A DNA stretch of 64,000 bases, from positions 62,001 through 126,000 of the forward strand of contig NZ_MIJE01000030.1 in the NCBI RefSeq assembly GCF_001730225.1. The letters are read 5' to 3'. The notes below the pieces were generated by a model, which saw only the letters and a program-made list of their open reading frames with translations, searched no databases and was not told where the DNA came from. The translations under genes were made by a program, and so were the position numbers. This stretch comes from Desulfuribacillus alkaliarsenatis. GTDB taxonomy: Bacteria; Bacillota; Bacilli; Desulfuribacillales; Desulfuribacillaceae. The first letter of the stretch is position 1. Each line of letters opens with the position of its first letter. This document shows positions 36,694-46,503 of the stretch, one piece after another.

Positions 36694-37527
36694 TTGATAG
36701 AAGCACTACTAAACTATGGATTTATACAGCGTGCCTTTATGGCTGGTATATTACTAGGCGTGATTGCACCTGTAATCGGTGTTTTCTTAGTGCTCAAGCG
36801 TTTATCGCTAATTGCAGATGCTCTGTCCCACGTAACATTAACGGGAATCGCTGCTGGGATGCTGTGGAATAAACTGAACCCAATGCTACTAATAAATCCG
36901 GTTATTTCTGGGATGGGCATGTCTGTTGTAGGCGCGATGCTGATTGAACAATTTCGCAAGGTATATAGATATTATCAAGAGCTTGCAATACCAATTATTT
37001 TGGCTACAGGACTTGGGCTTGGTGTGATTCTTATCAGCTTAGCGGATGGTTTTAATTCTGAGCTTTTCGGTTATCTGTTTGGTAGTGTAAATGCAGTAAA
37101 TAAGACAGATGTATGGCTGATTCTAGCAGTTACAATGATTGTTATTACTCTAGTGTACTTTGTTTTTAATGAACTATTGTATCTAACATTTGACGAAGAG
37201 GGGGCTAGGTTAGCTGGCATACCAAGTCGTCGAATTAACATTCTGTTTATTATTCTAGTAGCATTGGTTATTGCTGTTGGTATGCGGGTTGTAGGGATTT
37301 TATTAATCTCTTCAATGATAACATTACCCGTAGCTGCTAGCCTTAAGATTGCCAGGAGTTTTCGCCAAACCATTGTTTATGCCATAGTCTTTGCCCAGAT
37401 AGCAATTATTACTGGAATTGTACTTGCCTACTATTTAAGCTGGCCTACAGGTGGAACAATAGTCTTGGTTGCTGTCGTGATTTTATTGCTTACACTTGCC
37501 TGCAAACGGTATTTTAAAAGCATATAA
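36694..37527 (+). CDS. znuB: Zinc/manganese ABC transporter permease (ZnuB-like)
   Basis: The membrane permease of the metal importer, 277 residues with about eight hydrophobic segments. Family motifs are GVIAPVIGVFLVLKRLSLIADALSHVTL near the N-terminus and FDEEGARLAGIP in the centre. The start is TTG at 36694, with GGAGAGG 7 bases upstream. It completes the three-gene operon. Confidence 0.92.
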   Translation: MIEALLNYGFIQRAFMAGILLGVIAPVIGVFLVLKRLSLIADALSHVTLTGIAAGMLWNKLNPMLLINPVISGMGMSVVGAMLIEQFRKVYRYYQELAIPIILATGLGLGVILISLADGFNSELFGYLFGSVNAVNKTDVWLILAVTMIVITLVYFVFNELLYLTFDEEGARLAGIPSRRINILFIILVALVIAVGMRVVGILLISSMITLPVAASLKIARSFRQTIVYAIVFAQIAIITGIVLAYYLSWPTGGTIVLVAVVILLLTLACKRYFKSI

Positions 37528-37553
37528 AAAAGCCAGTGATTTATTATCACTGA
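37527..37553 (-). terminator. Terminator of the SLAP-like gene
   Basis: On the minus strand CAGTGATAATAAATCACTG forms a stem-loop followed by GCTTTTTTATA. It may also end znu transcription in the other direction. Confidence 0.65.
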
Positions 37554-38059
37554 CTAGTATATTCAAAGAATGTTTCCGTAAAATATGAGGCTAGGTCAGC
37601 TTCTTGCTGTCTGACAGCCTCGGGCTGGAATATTAAGGAGAATAAAAACAAGTTGTCAGGTGCGATGGCTGGCATATTTGTAACACTAGGGAATATCCCG
37701 CCGGCCACTGTTTGGTTATTACCTGAGATAAGTTTTACGCTAATAGAGTGTAATTCTGTTACTGTTTCGCCAGTATTATTTACGAACATCATGTAGGCAA
37801 GGATTGCGCCATTATCTAAATACTTTGCATGTGGAGAATAAATAGCTGGCTCCCCATCGGCAGCGTTGATAGCTCGTATGGCAAAGTTTTGCATCTGCTC
37901 AATTTCTGCCCCTGATAACGTATCATAGACAGAGTCCTCGATTACTAATAATTCTCCGTCAAAGACGGCAGAGTGGTCGGGTCCACGTTCGATATAATAT
38001 ATAATCGCCGTTAGACCTATTACGACAAACATCCCAATAAAGATTCCTTTTAGCCTCAT
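37547..38059 (-). CDS. Membrane-anchored protein with SLAP-like domain
   Basis: A 170-residue protein with an N-terminal membrane anchor (about 5-22). The segment AYMMFVNNTGETVTELHSISVKLISGNNQTVAGGIFPSV then MPAIAPDNLFLFSLIFQPE resembles the SLAP domain found in Bacillus S-layer-associated and accessory-secretion proteins: a hydrophobic core, N-N/G turns, and a final FxFxP-like strand. The resemblance is by eye. No catalytic motif is seen. It stands alone beside a class A PBP gene on the same strand, 131 bases away, with its own terminator. Confidence 0.5.
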   Translation of the reverse strand: MRLKGIFIGMFVVIGLTAIIYYIERGPDHSAVFDGELLVIEDSVYDTLSGAEIEQMQNFAIRAINAADGEPAIYSPHAKYLDNGAILAYMMFVNNTGETVTELHSISVKLISGNNQTVAGGIFPSVTNMPAIAPDNLFLFSLIFQPEAVRQQEADLASYFTETFFEYTSQ

Positions 38060-38190
38060 TCACTTTAACTCCCATTGTATTCTCTATGTCATGTCATATA
38101 TTTAAATACTATTGTTAGTTTACCACCCCTAGGCATATTAGACAAGCTTTGCTCAATAGTGCTATAGGGTTAGTTATCTTTTAAATCAAC

Positions 38191-40134
38191 TTAGTTAGGC
38201 TCAGTACCGGGCAAAAAGTACAATGTACGTGTATTGGTGCAACCGTCTACAGGTCGTTCGCCTGTATCAAGACATATTGTTACCGCATTTAAACCTCTAG
38301 GGATTGGAAACTGACGATAATGCATAGTAGTTTCAACCGTATTAGAGTCCTGCGACATAACAGTCATAGTTGTACCAGAAACCTGTGACATATAGTCGGC
38401 CCAAATAGGTGTAGCTAGATAAGATTCCTGGCGACTAATAAAACGATCTCGATCATAACCAACCCATACAGTCGTAACATTGTCTGGGGTAAAGCCAATC
38501 ATCCAAGCATCAGTATCGGTTGTTCCTGTTTTACCAGCAACATCGAAGGGTAGCAAGTGCGCGACACGAAACCCAGTACCACCAGGCTCGAATACAGAAC
38601 GCATCATATCTGTAAGTATATACATAGTTTCAGGCTGATGGACAACCTTTTTCTCAGGCTCACCACTATATAATAAGCGCCCGCGATGATCGCGCACCTC
38701 AAGTACACTTCTCGGCTCAACACGGATTCCTTGGTTAGCAATCGCACCGTAGGCCACGGTCATTTCTAAGGGACTAACAGGAAATGCTCCTAACGCTAAC
38801 GACGGCTCTGCCTGTAAGTTACTATTAATCCCAAGCTGGTGCGCAGTGTCCTTCACAAGCTCAGGACGTACCATTAAGTTTGCCTTAACTGCCACTACAT
38901 TATCTGAGGCAGCTAATGCCGTTAAGAATGTAATATCGTCGTTAAAATAAAAATCATTAAAGTTCCTCGGAGTGTATTCCTGACGCCCTCTATCATATGT
39001 AAAGCGTGCTGGTTCACTCTTTAGCTTGGATACGGATGTTAACCCGCTATCGAGGGCTGCTAAATAAACAAAGGGCTTGAAGGTCGAGCCTGCTTGTCGT
39101 CTAGCTGTAACTCGATTAAATTGACTTTCGCGATAATCTTTACCGCCAATCATTGCTAAGATATCACCGTTCTCTGGGTTAATAGTAACAAGTGCTGCTT
39201 GAATCTCATCACGATCCTGAAGATGGCTATCGATTAAGGATGCAGCAGTTTGCTGTTTTTCCTTATCTAATGTTGTTACTATTTCTAGCCCCTGGGAACG
39301 TATAAATTCCTCTTCAAAGCCTAAATGTATGAGCTCATTGATTACATAATCACGAAAGTAGTATGAAGCTGCATTCTTAGCCAAGGACTCATGGAAAACA
39401 AGCTCTTCCTGCACAGCTTCATCAAGCTCAGCTTGTGTGATATAACCGTTTTCATACATGCGTTGCAAGATGAGCTGCTGGCGATGAACAGCATTTTCAT
39501 AATTTAATAATGGCGAGAACAATCTAGGGCCCTTTGGGATTCCAGCGAGCATAGTAGCCTCTGCTAGGTTTAGTTCACTAGCAGATTTGCCGAAATAAGA
39601 CTGGGAAGCAGCTTCTATGCCATAGCTACCGTGTCCGTAATAAATTTGATTTAAGTACTTTTCTAAAATGTAGTCCTTTGTATAATGAAGCTCAATTTGC
39701 GCTGTAAGGATCATCTCCGAGAACTTACGCTCCCAGGTCTTTTCATGGCTTAAATATAAGTTTTTGGCTAGTTGCTGACTAATTGTACTTCCGCCCTGTA
39801 CTCGAGATTGGTTTTGTAAGTTAACGTAAACAGCACGTATAATTCCTTTAATATCAAAGCCTAAATGGCTATAAAAGCGATGATCTTCGATAGCGATAGT
39901 AGCATCCTTTAAGTAATCACTAATCTCATTTAAAGGTACGTGCACGCGATTTTCGGCAATTGACAGTGTGTCAATCAATTGATAATCACGTGCAAAAACT
40001 TTAGTCGTATAATGAATGTTTTGCTCTGGTAAAGGCTGACCTTTTAAATATATTGCAAACCCGACAAGTCCAATAACACCAATGACTGTCAATGTAATTA
40101 GCTTGTTAATAACCCATTTAGTAGCTCCCCACAT
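38191..40134 (-). CDS. Class A penicillin-binding protein (PBP1A family)
   Basis: A bifunctional peptidoglycan synthase of 647 residues. One N-terminal membrane segment (about 11-30) precedes the GT51 glycosyltransferase with EDHRFYSHLGFD, GGSTISQQLAKN and NQIYYGHGSYGIEAAS. The transpeptidase has the SxxK motif in GSTFKP, SDN in AASDNVVAVK, and KTG in AGKTGTTDTDAW. The ATG at 40134 follows AGGAGG and is preferred over an in-frame extension of 49 residues. All active-site motifs are intact. Confidence 0.94.
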   Translation of the reverse strand: MWGATKWVINKLITLTVIGVIGLVGFAIYLKGQPLPEQNIHYTTKVFARDYQLIDTLSIAENRVHVPLNEISDYLKDATIAIEDHRFYSHLGFDIKGIIRAVYVNLQNQSRVQGGSTISQQLAKNLYLSHEKTWERKFSEMILTAQIELHYTKDYILEKYLNQIYYGHGSYGIEAASQSYFGKSASELNLAEATMLAGIPKGPRLFSPLLNYENAVHRQQLILQRMYENGYITQAELDEAVQEELVFHESLAKNAASYYFRDYVINELIHLGFEEEFIRSQGLEIVTTLDKEKQQTAASLIDSHLQDRDEIQAALVTINPENGDILAMIGGKDYRESQFNRVTARRQAGSTFKPFVYLAALDSGLTSVSKLKSEPARFTYDRGRQEYTPRNFNDFYFNDDITFLTALAASDNVVAVKANLMVRPELVKDTAHQLGINSNLQAEPSLALGAFPVSPLEMTVAYGAIANQGIRVEPRSVLEVRDHRGRLLYSGEPEKKVVHQPETMYILTDMMRSVFEPGGTGFRVAHLLPFDVAGKTGTTDTDAWMIGFTPDNVTTVWVGYDRDRFISRQESYLATPIWADYMSQVSGTTMTVMSQDSNTVETTMHYRQFPIPRGLNAVTICLDTGERPVDGCTNTRTLYFLPGTEPN

Positions 40135-40466
40135 ACTAGTTCCTCCTACAAATCCAGATACATTCTGTAAATTACTAGTATCCAGTTTTGCCGTTGAAAC
40201 CATTTTTATACTAAAAAAGTATAAAGAAAACTTAGTCCCTGGGATAAAATTTTGCACAATAGGTGAGTTAATTATTTGCAATTTGTCTAGGAATAAAGAA
40301 TAATAAAAAATAATAGAGGAACAATTTTAAAAAAGCTATTTATTTTTAAGGCGAATGTAGGTATAATACGTATTGGCATTTAGAAAAGCTTCCAAAAAGA
40401 GCATCGCAGCTTTTGAGGATAGCCGGTAATATTTCGCCTGATATTATATATTAAGGAGTGATTGTC

Positions 40467-40928
40467 GTGTTACCGACACCAAAAAAGTTTAAAGTAGTAG
40501 CGGGCGGTGCAGAGGGAAAAAGTAAGCTTACTGCATTTGACAACGCATTATTAAAAGCAGGAGTAGGAAATGTAAACCTCGTTAAAGTAAGTTCAATCTT
40601 ACCACCGTATTGCGAGTTTGACCCAGATTTTGCATTACCATTAGGAGCTTTAACTCCAATTGCTTACGGATCAATCGTATCTGATGTACCTGGAGAAACA
40701 ATTTCAGCAGCTGTAGCTGTCGGAGTTCCTGAGGAAGATACTATGGGTGTTATCATGGAGTTTTCAGGAAAGTGCTCTAAGGAAGAGGCGGAAGTAACAA
40801 TCCGTAAAATGGTTGAGGAAGCTTTCGAAGTTCGTAACCTAGCACTAAAAGAGATTAAGGTTTGTGCTGTAGACCACAAGGTTGAAAAAATAGGCTGTGC
40901 ATTTGCAGCGGCGCCACTTTGGTATTAA
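40467..40928 (+). CDS. Pyruvoyl-dependent arginine decarboxylase
   Basis: Converts arginine to agmatine, the first step of one route to polyamines. The 153-residue proenzyme is expected to self-cleave between two serines (about 42-43, in KVSSILPPYC) to give beta and alpha chains with an N-terminal pyruvoyl group. AYGSIVSD and EDTMGVIMEFSGKC are family motifs. GTG 40467 is the start, 8 bases after AAGGAG; an in-frame GTG at 40458 overlaps that site. It is followed by a spermidine synthase, but no agmatinase or AdoMet decarboxylase is in the window. Confidence 0.9.
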   Translation: MLPTPKKFKVVAGGAEGKSKLTAFDNALLKAGVGNVNLVKVSSILPPYCEFDPDFALPLGALTPIAYGSIVSDVPGETISAAVAVGVPEEDTMGVIMEFSGKCSKEEAEVTIRKMVEEAFEVRNLALKEIKVCAVDHKVEKIGCAFAAAPLWY

Positions 40929-40943
40929 GAAAGGTTGATTGCA

Positions 40944-41774
40944 ATGTCAGAACTTTGGTATACAGAGAAACAAACGCCTAATATAGGGATTACTTGTAAA
41001 ATTACAGATGTGCTACATAGTGAACAATCAGATTTTCAAAAAATAGATATAATAGAGACGAATCAGTTCGGCACAATGCTCGTTCTTGATGGAATGGTTA
41101 TGACCACAGATAAAGACGAGTTTGTCTATCATGAGATGATTTCCCACGTCGCTATGAACACACACCCAAATCCGAAAAAAGTTTTAGTAGTAGGTGGTGG
41201 TGACGGCGGTGCGATTCGTGAAATTATTAAGTATCCAACTGTAGAAAAAGCAGTACTTGCAGAAATTGATGGACGTGTAATTGAGCTTTCTAAGCAGTAC
41301 TTACCTGAGATTGCTGCTGGTTTAAGTGATCCAAGGGTAGATGTGCGAGTGATTGACGGCATCAAGCACGTTGAAGAAAATAAAGGTGAATATGACATAA
41401 TTCTGGTAGACTCAACAGAGCCAATTGGCCCTGCTGAAGGACTATTTGCTAAGACTTTTTATCAAAGCATTTATGAAGCACTTAAAGATGATGGAATCTT
41501 AGTTGCACAAACAGAGTCGCCGTTTTTCAATGACGATTTGATTACCCGTGTCTTTAAGGATATTAAATCATTATTTCCGATTACGAGATTGTACTTAGCT
41601 CATATTCCTACCTATCCAAGTGGTGTTTGGAGCTTTACGATGGGCTCTAAGAAGTATAACCCGTTAGAGGTTCCAGAGACACAATTAAAGGAGACAAGCA
41701 CTAAATACTATACACCAGCAATTCATAAATCAGTGTTTGCGCTACCGAAGTTTGTACAGGATTTATTAAAGTAA
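40944..41774 (+). CDS. speE: Spermidine synthase (aminopropyltransferase), canonical copy
   Basis: Transfers aminopropyl from decarboxylated AdoMet to putrescine (or possibly agmatine). 276 residues with canonical motifs: [29 protein letters not shown], and [13 protein letters not shown]. All active-site positions lost in the other copy (6264-7109) are kept here. The start is ATG 40944, 9 bases after AAAGG. Its position directly behind arginine decarboxylase suggests a joint transcript and raises the possibility that agmatine is the direct acceptor, as in some archaea and Thermus. Confidence 0.93.
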   Translation: MSELWYTEKQTPNIGITCKITDVLHSEQSDFQKIDIIETNQFGTMLVLDGMVMTTDKDEFVYHEMISHVAMNTHPNPKKVLVVGGGDGGAIREIIKYPTVEKAVLAEIDGRVIELSKQYLPEIAAGLSDPRVDVRVIDGIKHVEENKGEYDIILVDSTEPIGPAEGLFAKTFYQSIYEALKDDGILVAQTESPFFNDDLITRVFKDIKSLFPITRLYLAHIPTYPSGVWSFTMGSKKYNPLEVPETQLKETSTKYYTPAIHKSVFALPKFVQDLLK

Positions 41775-41812
41775 AATATAAATCGTAAAATATACTGAGA
41801 TAAATATGGCGG

Positions 41813-41840
41813 AGGCAATCGGAAACGGTTGCCTTTTTTC
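41813..41840 (+). terminator. Terminator after speE
   Basis: AGGCAATCG pairs with CGGTTGCCT around a GAAA loop, followed by TTTTTT. Confidence 0.88.
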
Positions 41841-41928
41841 ACTTTTTTGGATAGCATAAGGATACAGTAGCAAAATAATTCCTAAATCAGCATAGAAATA
41901 TTAAAAAAGACAAAGGATAGGAGCGCCT

Positions 41929-42402
41929 ATGGATCAACAAGTTCATTTATACATACAAGCGATACATCAGATAGAAGATCAGGAGCTATTAGAAGAAGGT
42001 ATTTATAGTTCAGTAGAAAAAATTGAAAACTGGTACGAAGGAGTACTACAGGTTAAAGAAGGCACGACCTACATTCATTATAATGACACAGAGCAGGACG
42101 AGGAGATTAAAACGGTCATTAAAATTGAAGGACAGGAAGTGACTATCCTTAAGTTTGGCAATATTAAATCAAAACAGAAATTTATCAAAGGTAAACAGCA
42201 TTACTCAGAATACGAAACTCCATTTGGAGTGCTGCCTCTAGAAGTAGACACTAAGGATATGGTCGTTGAGTTTGTCTCTAGAGATGATGGATTTATTCAG
42301 ATCGATTATGTCTTAGATATTGCTGGCGAGCGCCTAGGTTCAAGAAAGGTAGATATTCGTATCATGCCTGGAACTATGAAACAAAAAGGTTATAAGCATT
42401 GA
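41929..42402 (+). CDS. YwiB-like DUF1934 beta-barrel protein
   Basis: A 157-residue soluble protein of the DUF1934/YwiB family, a small beta-barrel of unknown role. The sequence alternates short strands, with [15 protein letters not shown] in the centre, the usual family core. AGGAG lies upstream of the ATG. Its place directly before argS (33 bases apart) is the same as in Bacillus, supporting the assignment. Confidence 0.8.
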   Translation: MDQQVHLYIQAIHQIEDQELLEEGIYSSVEKIENWYEGVLQVKEGTTYIHYNDTEQDEEIKTVIKIEGQEVTILKFGNIKSKQKFIKGKQHYSEYETPFGVLPLEVDTKDMVVEFVSRDDGFIQIDYVLDIAGERLGSRKVDIRIMPGTMKQKGYKH

Positions 42403-42434
42403 TTTACACAAATTTCATAGATGAGGTGAAGTTT

Positions 42435-44117
42435 ATGAGCATTATCGAACAATTAAAGAATAAATTACATAAAAATGTGACAGAAGCCGTTAAGAAAGCG
42501 GAGCTTGTTGAAGAGCAACAGCTTCCAAATTTTATTATTGAAATTCCTAAAGACACTAAAAACGGAGATTTTGCAACCAACGTTGCTATGCAATTGACTA
42601 AGCTTGCTAAGAAAAACCCTAGACAGATTGCTGAAGCAATATTGGACAATTTAGATAAGAAGGAAGCTGGAGTAGAGCGGGTAGAGATTGCCGGACCTGG
42701 TTTTATTAATTTTTATATGAGCAATGATTATTTATATGAAGGTATAGAGCAGGTTTTCCAGCAAGGAAAATCATACGGAGCAAGTACCTTAGGTCAGGGG
42801 CAGAAGATTCAGGTAGAGTTTGTTAGTGCTAACCCAACAGGTAGCCTACATCTAGGGCATGCACGTTGGGCGGCCGTTGGCGATACGCTCTCGAATATAT
42901 TAGACTTTGCTGGCTATGACGTAACTAGAGAATACTACATTAACGACGCAGGCAATCAAATAGACAACCTAGGGAAATCAGTCTTTGCTCGCTATTTACA
43001 AGCATTAGGCCAAGATGCTGAGATGCCTGAGGGTGGATATTTTGGTCAGGATATTGTTGAAATTGGTGAGCAGCTAGTAGCAGAATCTGGCGACCTTTAT
43101 GTGGAAATGGATGAAGTAGAGCGCCATGAGCAGTTAAAGGAGTATGCGCTTAAACAAAAGCTCGAAAATATTAAGAAAGACCTTGCTAAGTTCGGGGTAG
43201 AATTCGATGTCTGGTTTAGTGAACGTTCTCTATACAATACAGACACTATACCAAATGCCATAGCCAAGCTAAGAGAGCAGGGATATATATACGAAGAAGA
43301 TGGTGCGGTATGGTTTGCAAGTACGAGACTAGGGGACGATAAAGATCGTGTACTTGTAAAATCTGACGGAAGCTATACCTATTTAACTCCTGATATAGCA
43401 TATCATAGGGATAAGTATAACCGTGGTTTTGATAAGGTTATCAATATTTGGGGTCAAGACCATCATGGATATGTAGCCCGCATGAAGGCAGCCGTTGAAG
43501 CGATTGGCTATAATCGTGATAGCCTAATTTGCTTACTAGGGCAGCTAGTAAATCTATATCAAAATGGCGAACTAGTCAAGATGTCTAAACGTACTGGTAA
43601 AGCTGTGACAATGGCTGAGTTGATGGAGGAAGTAGGTGTTGATGCTACCCGTTATTTCTTCATTATGCGCAGTATCGACACGCACTTAGATTTTGACTTA
43701 GATTTAGCAAAGACGAAGTCAAATGAGAACCCTGTATTCTATGTGCAATATGCCCATGCCCGCATATGTAGCATCACAAGACAGATGTCCGAGCAGGCAA
43801 AGGCGATTGTAGATGGATTTGACTATAAACAGGTTAATTGGCAGGTGCTTCAGGCTGAGCATGAAGTACAGTTGATGAAGAAGCTAGCAGACTGGCCGAC
43901 GGAGCTTGCGTATGCAGCCGAGCAGCTAGCACCACACAGAATCGTTCGTTACGCATTTGACCTAGCTACGTTATTCCATAGCTTCTATGGAGCTGAAAGG
44001 ATTATTAGCGACGACCAAGAATTGACGAATGCACGCTACGGACTTGTACTAGCAGTTCAGCAGACACTTCAAAATGTATTGAAGCTGATGGGGATTTCTG
44101 CCCCAGAGAAGATGTAA
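42435..44117 (+). CDS. argS: Arginyl-tRNA synthetase
   Basis: Charges tRNA-Arg with arginine. A class I synthetase of 560 residues. The N-terminal Add-1 domain includes [22 protein letters not shown]. The HIGH motif is in [14 protein letters not shown] and the KMSKS-like motif in [12 protein letters not shown]. The C-terminal anticodon-binding domain ends at the usual ISAPEKM. ATG 42435 follows GAGGTG. No T-box leader is evident in the short gap after ywiB. Confidence 0.95.
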   Translation: MSIIEQLKNKLHKNVTEAVKKAELVEEQQLPNFIIEIPKDTKNGDFATNVAMQLTKLAKKNPRQIAEAILDNLDKKEAGVERVEIAGPGFINFYMSNDYLYEGIEQVFQQGKSYGASTLGQGQKIQVEFVSANPTGSLHLGHARWAAVGDTLSNILDFAGYDVTREYYINDAGNQIDNLGKSVFARYLQALGQDAEMPEGGYFGQDIVEIGEQLVAESGDLYVEMDEVERHEQLKEYALKQKLENIKKDLAKFGVEFDVWFSERSLYNTDTIPNAIAKLREQGYIYEEDGAVWFASTRLGDDKDRVLVKSDGSYTYLTPDIAYHRDKYNRGFDKVINIWGQDHHGYVARMKAAVEAIGYNRDSLICLLGQLVNLYQNGELVKMSKRTGKAVTMAELMEEVGVDATRYFFIMRSIDTHLDFDLDLAKTKSNENPVFYVQYAHARICSITRQMSEQAKAIVDGFDYKQVNWQVLQAEHEVQLMKKLADWPTELAYAAEQLAPHRIVRYAFDLATLFHSFYGAERIISDDQELTNARYGLVLAVQQTLQNVLKLMGISAPEKM

Positions 44118-44255
44118 GTATAGAGTTATTATAAAGCTAAAATATTAGCGTACTAGATCCGATTAGTTTACGAATGATACTTTGGTCCTATTGCTTAAGT
44201 CGCTAACGAATAATAGAATAACTCAAAGTGAAGTAACAATTAAGTATAAAAACAT

Positions 44256-44356
44256 TATATAATTCAATTTTGGGGCATTAAAATCACCTTTCAATATGGG
44301 CGCTTCGGTGATTTTGGAGCAAGTAGCGCAACCGACCATCAGGTCGGTTTTTTTAT
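44256..44356 (+). ncRNA. Candidate structured leader RNA with pseudoknot and terminator, upstream of tandem GGDEF genes
   Basis: A -10-like TATATAAT (near 44256-44263) precedes a roughly 85-base stretch. A 9-bp stem pairs AAAATCACC (44280-44288) with GGTGATTTT (44307-44315). GCGCT in its loop (44300-44304) can pair with AGCGC downstream (44325-44329), making an H-type pseudoknot. ACCGACC-ATCA-GGTCGGT (44331-44348) then forms a terminator with TTTTTTTATTTTT. The layout is that of a riboswitch-terminator or a small RNA. It does not match the c-di-GMP, fluoride, preQ1 or ZTP consensus as I remember them. It could also be only a spacer RNA ended by a terminator. Confidence 0.5.
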
Positions 44357-44361
44357 TTTTC
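44331..44361 (+). terminator. Intrinsic terminator 5' of the first diguanylate cyclase
   Basis: A perfect 7-bp GC-rich stem with 4-base loop is followed by seven T and more T-rich sequence, about 48 bases before the GGDEF gene start. Confidence 0.85.
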
Positions 44362-44408
44362 CAGGTTAAAAGATATGAATAGTAATATATGGGTTAAGGA
44401 GTGTCGAA

Positions 44409-45332
44409 ATGATTGTATTAACAGTAGATGACTGTCAATTAACACAAAGGCTCATAAAAGATGTATTACAAGAGAATAGCGGCATAGAAATAAGGCAGGC
44501 ATTCTCAGGTGAGGAGTGCTTAGAGAAGCTTTCGGAGGATATAGATTTAATCTTATTAGATATCACTATGCCTGGAAAAGATGGACTCGAAATCTGTAAC
44601 ATAATCAAACAAAAACAAAATTATGAAGATGTACCTGTGATGATTATAACGCAAAACGACGATGTCGTTACCCTTGAGCGAGCATTTTCAGTAGGGGCTT
44701 CTGATTACATCTGTAAGCCGTTCAATGAAGTAGAACTCAGGGTTAGAGTCAGGTCGTTATTGCAGCTTTGCAAAGAAATGAAGAAACGCAAAGCACGGGA
44801 AGAAGAGCTAATGATGCAAACTATGGTGGATGGTTTAACAGGTATTGCAAATCGGCGTTTTCTTGACCATATGATACATAGGGAGTGGAAGTTAGCTCTT
44901 CGTAACCAGCAGCCCCTATCAATTATCTTATTTGACGTGGATTATTTTAAGCTTTATAACGATAATTTTGGCCACTTAGCTGGAGATGAAGTGCTTAAGG
45001 CATTGGCAATAACTGCGAAAAAGCAATTAAAGCGCAGCTCAGACATTATTGCACGATATGGTGGTGAAGAGTTTGTGGTAGTTTTACCTAATACACCAGC
45101 ATCAGGAGCCTATCTAGTGGCAGAAGATATTCGCAAATCCATAGAAGAACTCAAAATACCGCATCTGTATTCGCTTGCTTCAAACAAGATTACTGTAAGT
45201 CTTGGCATAGCAGAATATAAAAAGTGTTTAGATGGCTCACCTGACATATTAATCAGCGAAGCAGATAAAGCTTTATATTTAGCGAAAAAACAGGGGAGAA
45301 ATCAAGTAGTATACATATATGAAACCTATTAA
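44409..45332 (+). CDS. Response regulator diguanylate cyclase (PleD-like), copy 1
   Basis: A cytoplasmic two-domain protein of 307 residues that would make cyclic di-GMP when phosphorylated. The receiver domain (about 1-120) has VDD near the N-terminus, phosphoacceptor Asp51 in LLDITMPGKDG and Lys in CKPF. The GGDEF domain has catalytic RYGGEEF and, five residues upstream, RSSD, an intact RxxD inhibitory site. No kinase gene is adjacent. A paralogue follows 95 bases downstream. AAGGAG lies upstream of the ATG. Confidence 0.93.
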   Translation: MIVLTVDDCQLTQRLIKDVLQENSGIEIRQAFSGEECLEKLSEDIDLILLDITMPGKDGLEICNIIKQKQNYEDVPVMIITQNDDVVTLERAFSVGASDYICKPFNEVELRVRVRSLLQLCKEMKKRKAREEELMMQTMVDGLTGIANRRFLDHMIHREWKLALRNQQPLSIILFDVDYFKLYNDNFGHLAGDEVLKALAITAKKQLKRSSDIIARYGGEEFVVVLPNTPASGAYLVAEDIRKSIEELKIPHLYSLASNKITVSLGIAEYKKCLDGSPDILISEADKALYLAKKQGRNQVVYIYETY

Positions 45333-45427
45333 ATATGGTAAAATAGTAAATGATAAAACATTTGGCATTAATGGTAGTGTTTTGAACGGATACGTATAAA
45401 GTTTGTTTGCTTTTGAGGAGGGTAAGA

Positions 45428-46387
45428 ATGGCAATATTGATTATTGATGACTGTAAAGACACGCAGATGTTAATTAAAAAATTCTTGGAGGATGATTGTA
45501 AAGCCAATCTTGTCTTTGCTGATTCAGGTCAAGCAGGTATAGAAACTCTTAACGACGAAATAGAATTAATCTTACTAGATATAGTTATGCCTGGTAAAGA
45601 TGGTATTGAAACCTGTAAAGAGATTAAGTCGATGACAGCTTATAAAGATATTCCGATTATAATAGTCACTCAGCATAAAGAAATCGACGTACTAGAAAAG
45701 GCTTTTGCAGCAGGTGCATCAGACTTTATTGGCAAACCGTTTAATAGAATTGAACTAAGGGCGAGAGTGTGCTCAATGATGATGTTGAGCAAAGAAATGA
45801 AAAAACGTCAGGAAAAGGAACTAGAGCTTACAAAACTATCGACTTTAGATGGCTTAACTGGTGTTTCGAATCGCCGTTATTTTGACCAGATGCTAGAGCG
45901 AGAAATGGGGACGGCTACACGTAATGGAACTCCGTTATCGCTAATCTTATTTGATGTCGATTTCTTTAAGCGATACAATGATCGTTACGGTCATTTAGCT
46001 GGGGATGAAGCTCTGAAAGCTATTGCGGAAGTGTCGAGACAGCAGCTCAAACGCCCCGCTGATATAGTTTGCCGTTATGGCGGAGAGGAATTTGTTGTGT
46101 TACTGCCTGATACTAGAATTGATGGGGCTTTTATCGTCGCAGAAGAAATGAGAAGGGCGATAGAAGCACTTCAGCTACCACATGAGGATTCGGAAATTTC
46201 TGAGGTGCTTACTGTAAGTCTAGGGGTGGCTGAGCTAACTGATGCAAAAGCTGAGACGCCTAGCATGTTAATTAAGCATGCAGATGCAGCTCTGTATCAT
46301 GCTAAGAATAATGGGAGAAATAAAACAGTGTCATACAATAAAGAGCTTGTTCAGTGTTCATTCTTATCTAACACATGTGAATTGTAA
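45428..46387 (+). CDS. Response regulator diguanylate cyclase (PleD-like), copy 2
   Basis: A second receiver-GGDEF protein, 319 residues, parallel to the preceding one. Asp51 in LLDIVMPGKDG is the phosphoacceptor, RYGGEEF the catalytic motif and RPAD the product-inhibition site. The start is ATG 45428, directly after GAGGAGGG; an in-frame TTG at 45407 is before that site. A short Cys-containing tail extends past the usual end. The two cyclases probably arose by tandem duplication. Confidence 0.92.
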   Translation: MAILIIDDCKDTQMLIKKFLEDDCKANLVFADSGQAGIETLNDEIELILLDIVMPGKDGIETCKEIKSMTAYKDIPIIIVTQHKEIDVLEKAFAAGASDFIGKPFNRIELRARVCSMMMLSKEMKKRQEKELELTKLSTLDGLTGVSNRRYFDQMLEREMGTATRNGTPLSLILFDVDFFKRYNDRYGHLAGDEALKAIAEVSRQQLKRPADIVCRYGGEEFVVLLPDTRIDGAFIVAEEMRRAIEALQLPHEDSEISEVLTVSLGVAELTDAKAETPSMLIKHADAALYHAKNNGRNKTVSYNKELVQCSFLSNTCEL

Positions 46388-46503
46388 CTAAGAATATTCT
46401 AATTGTGAAAAAAATATAAATATTATATAATGAATTTATGTTAAAGTCACAGAAATATATATATATAAATTCATTTTCTTACAACATAGATGGAGGTAGT
46501 ATC

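Noticed and set aside
44256-44356. Known c-di-GMP (GEMM) riboswitch upstream of GGDEF genes
   Set aside because: The conserved GEMM tetraloop-receptor sequences are absent and the helix order differs; kept only as an unclassified candidate.
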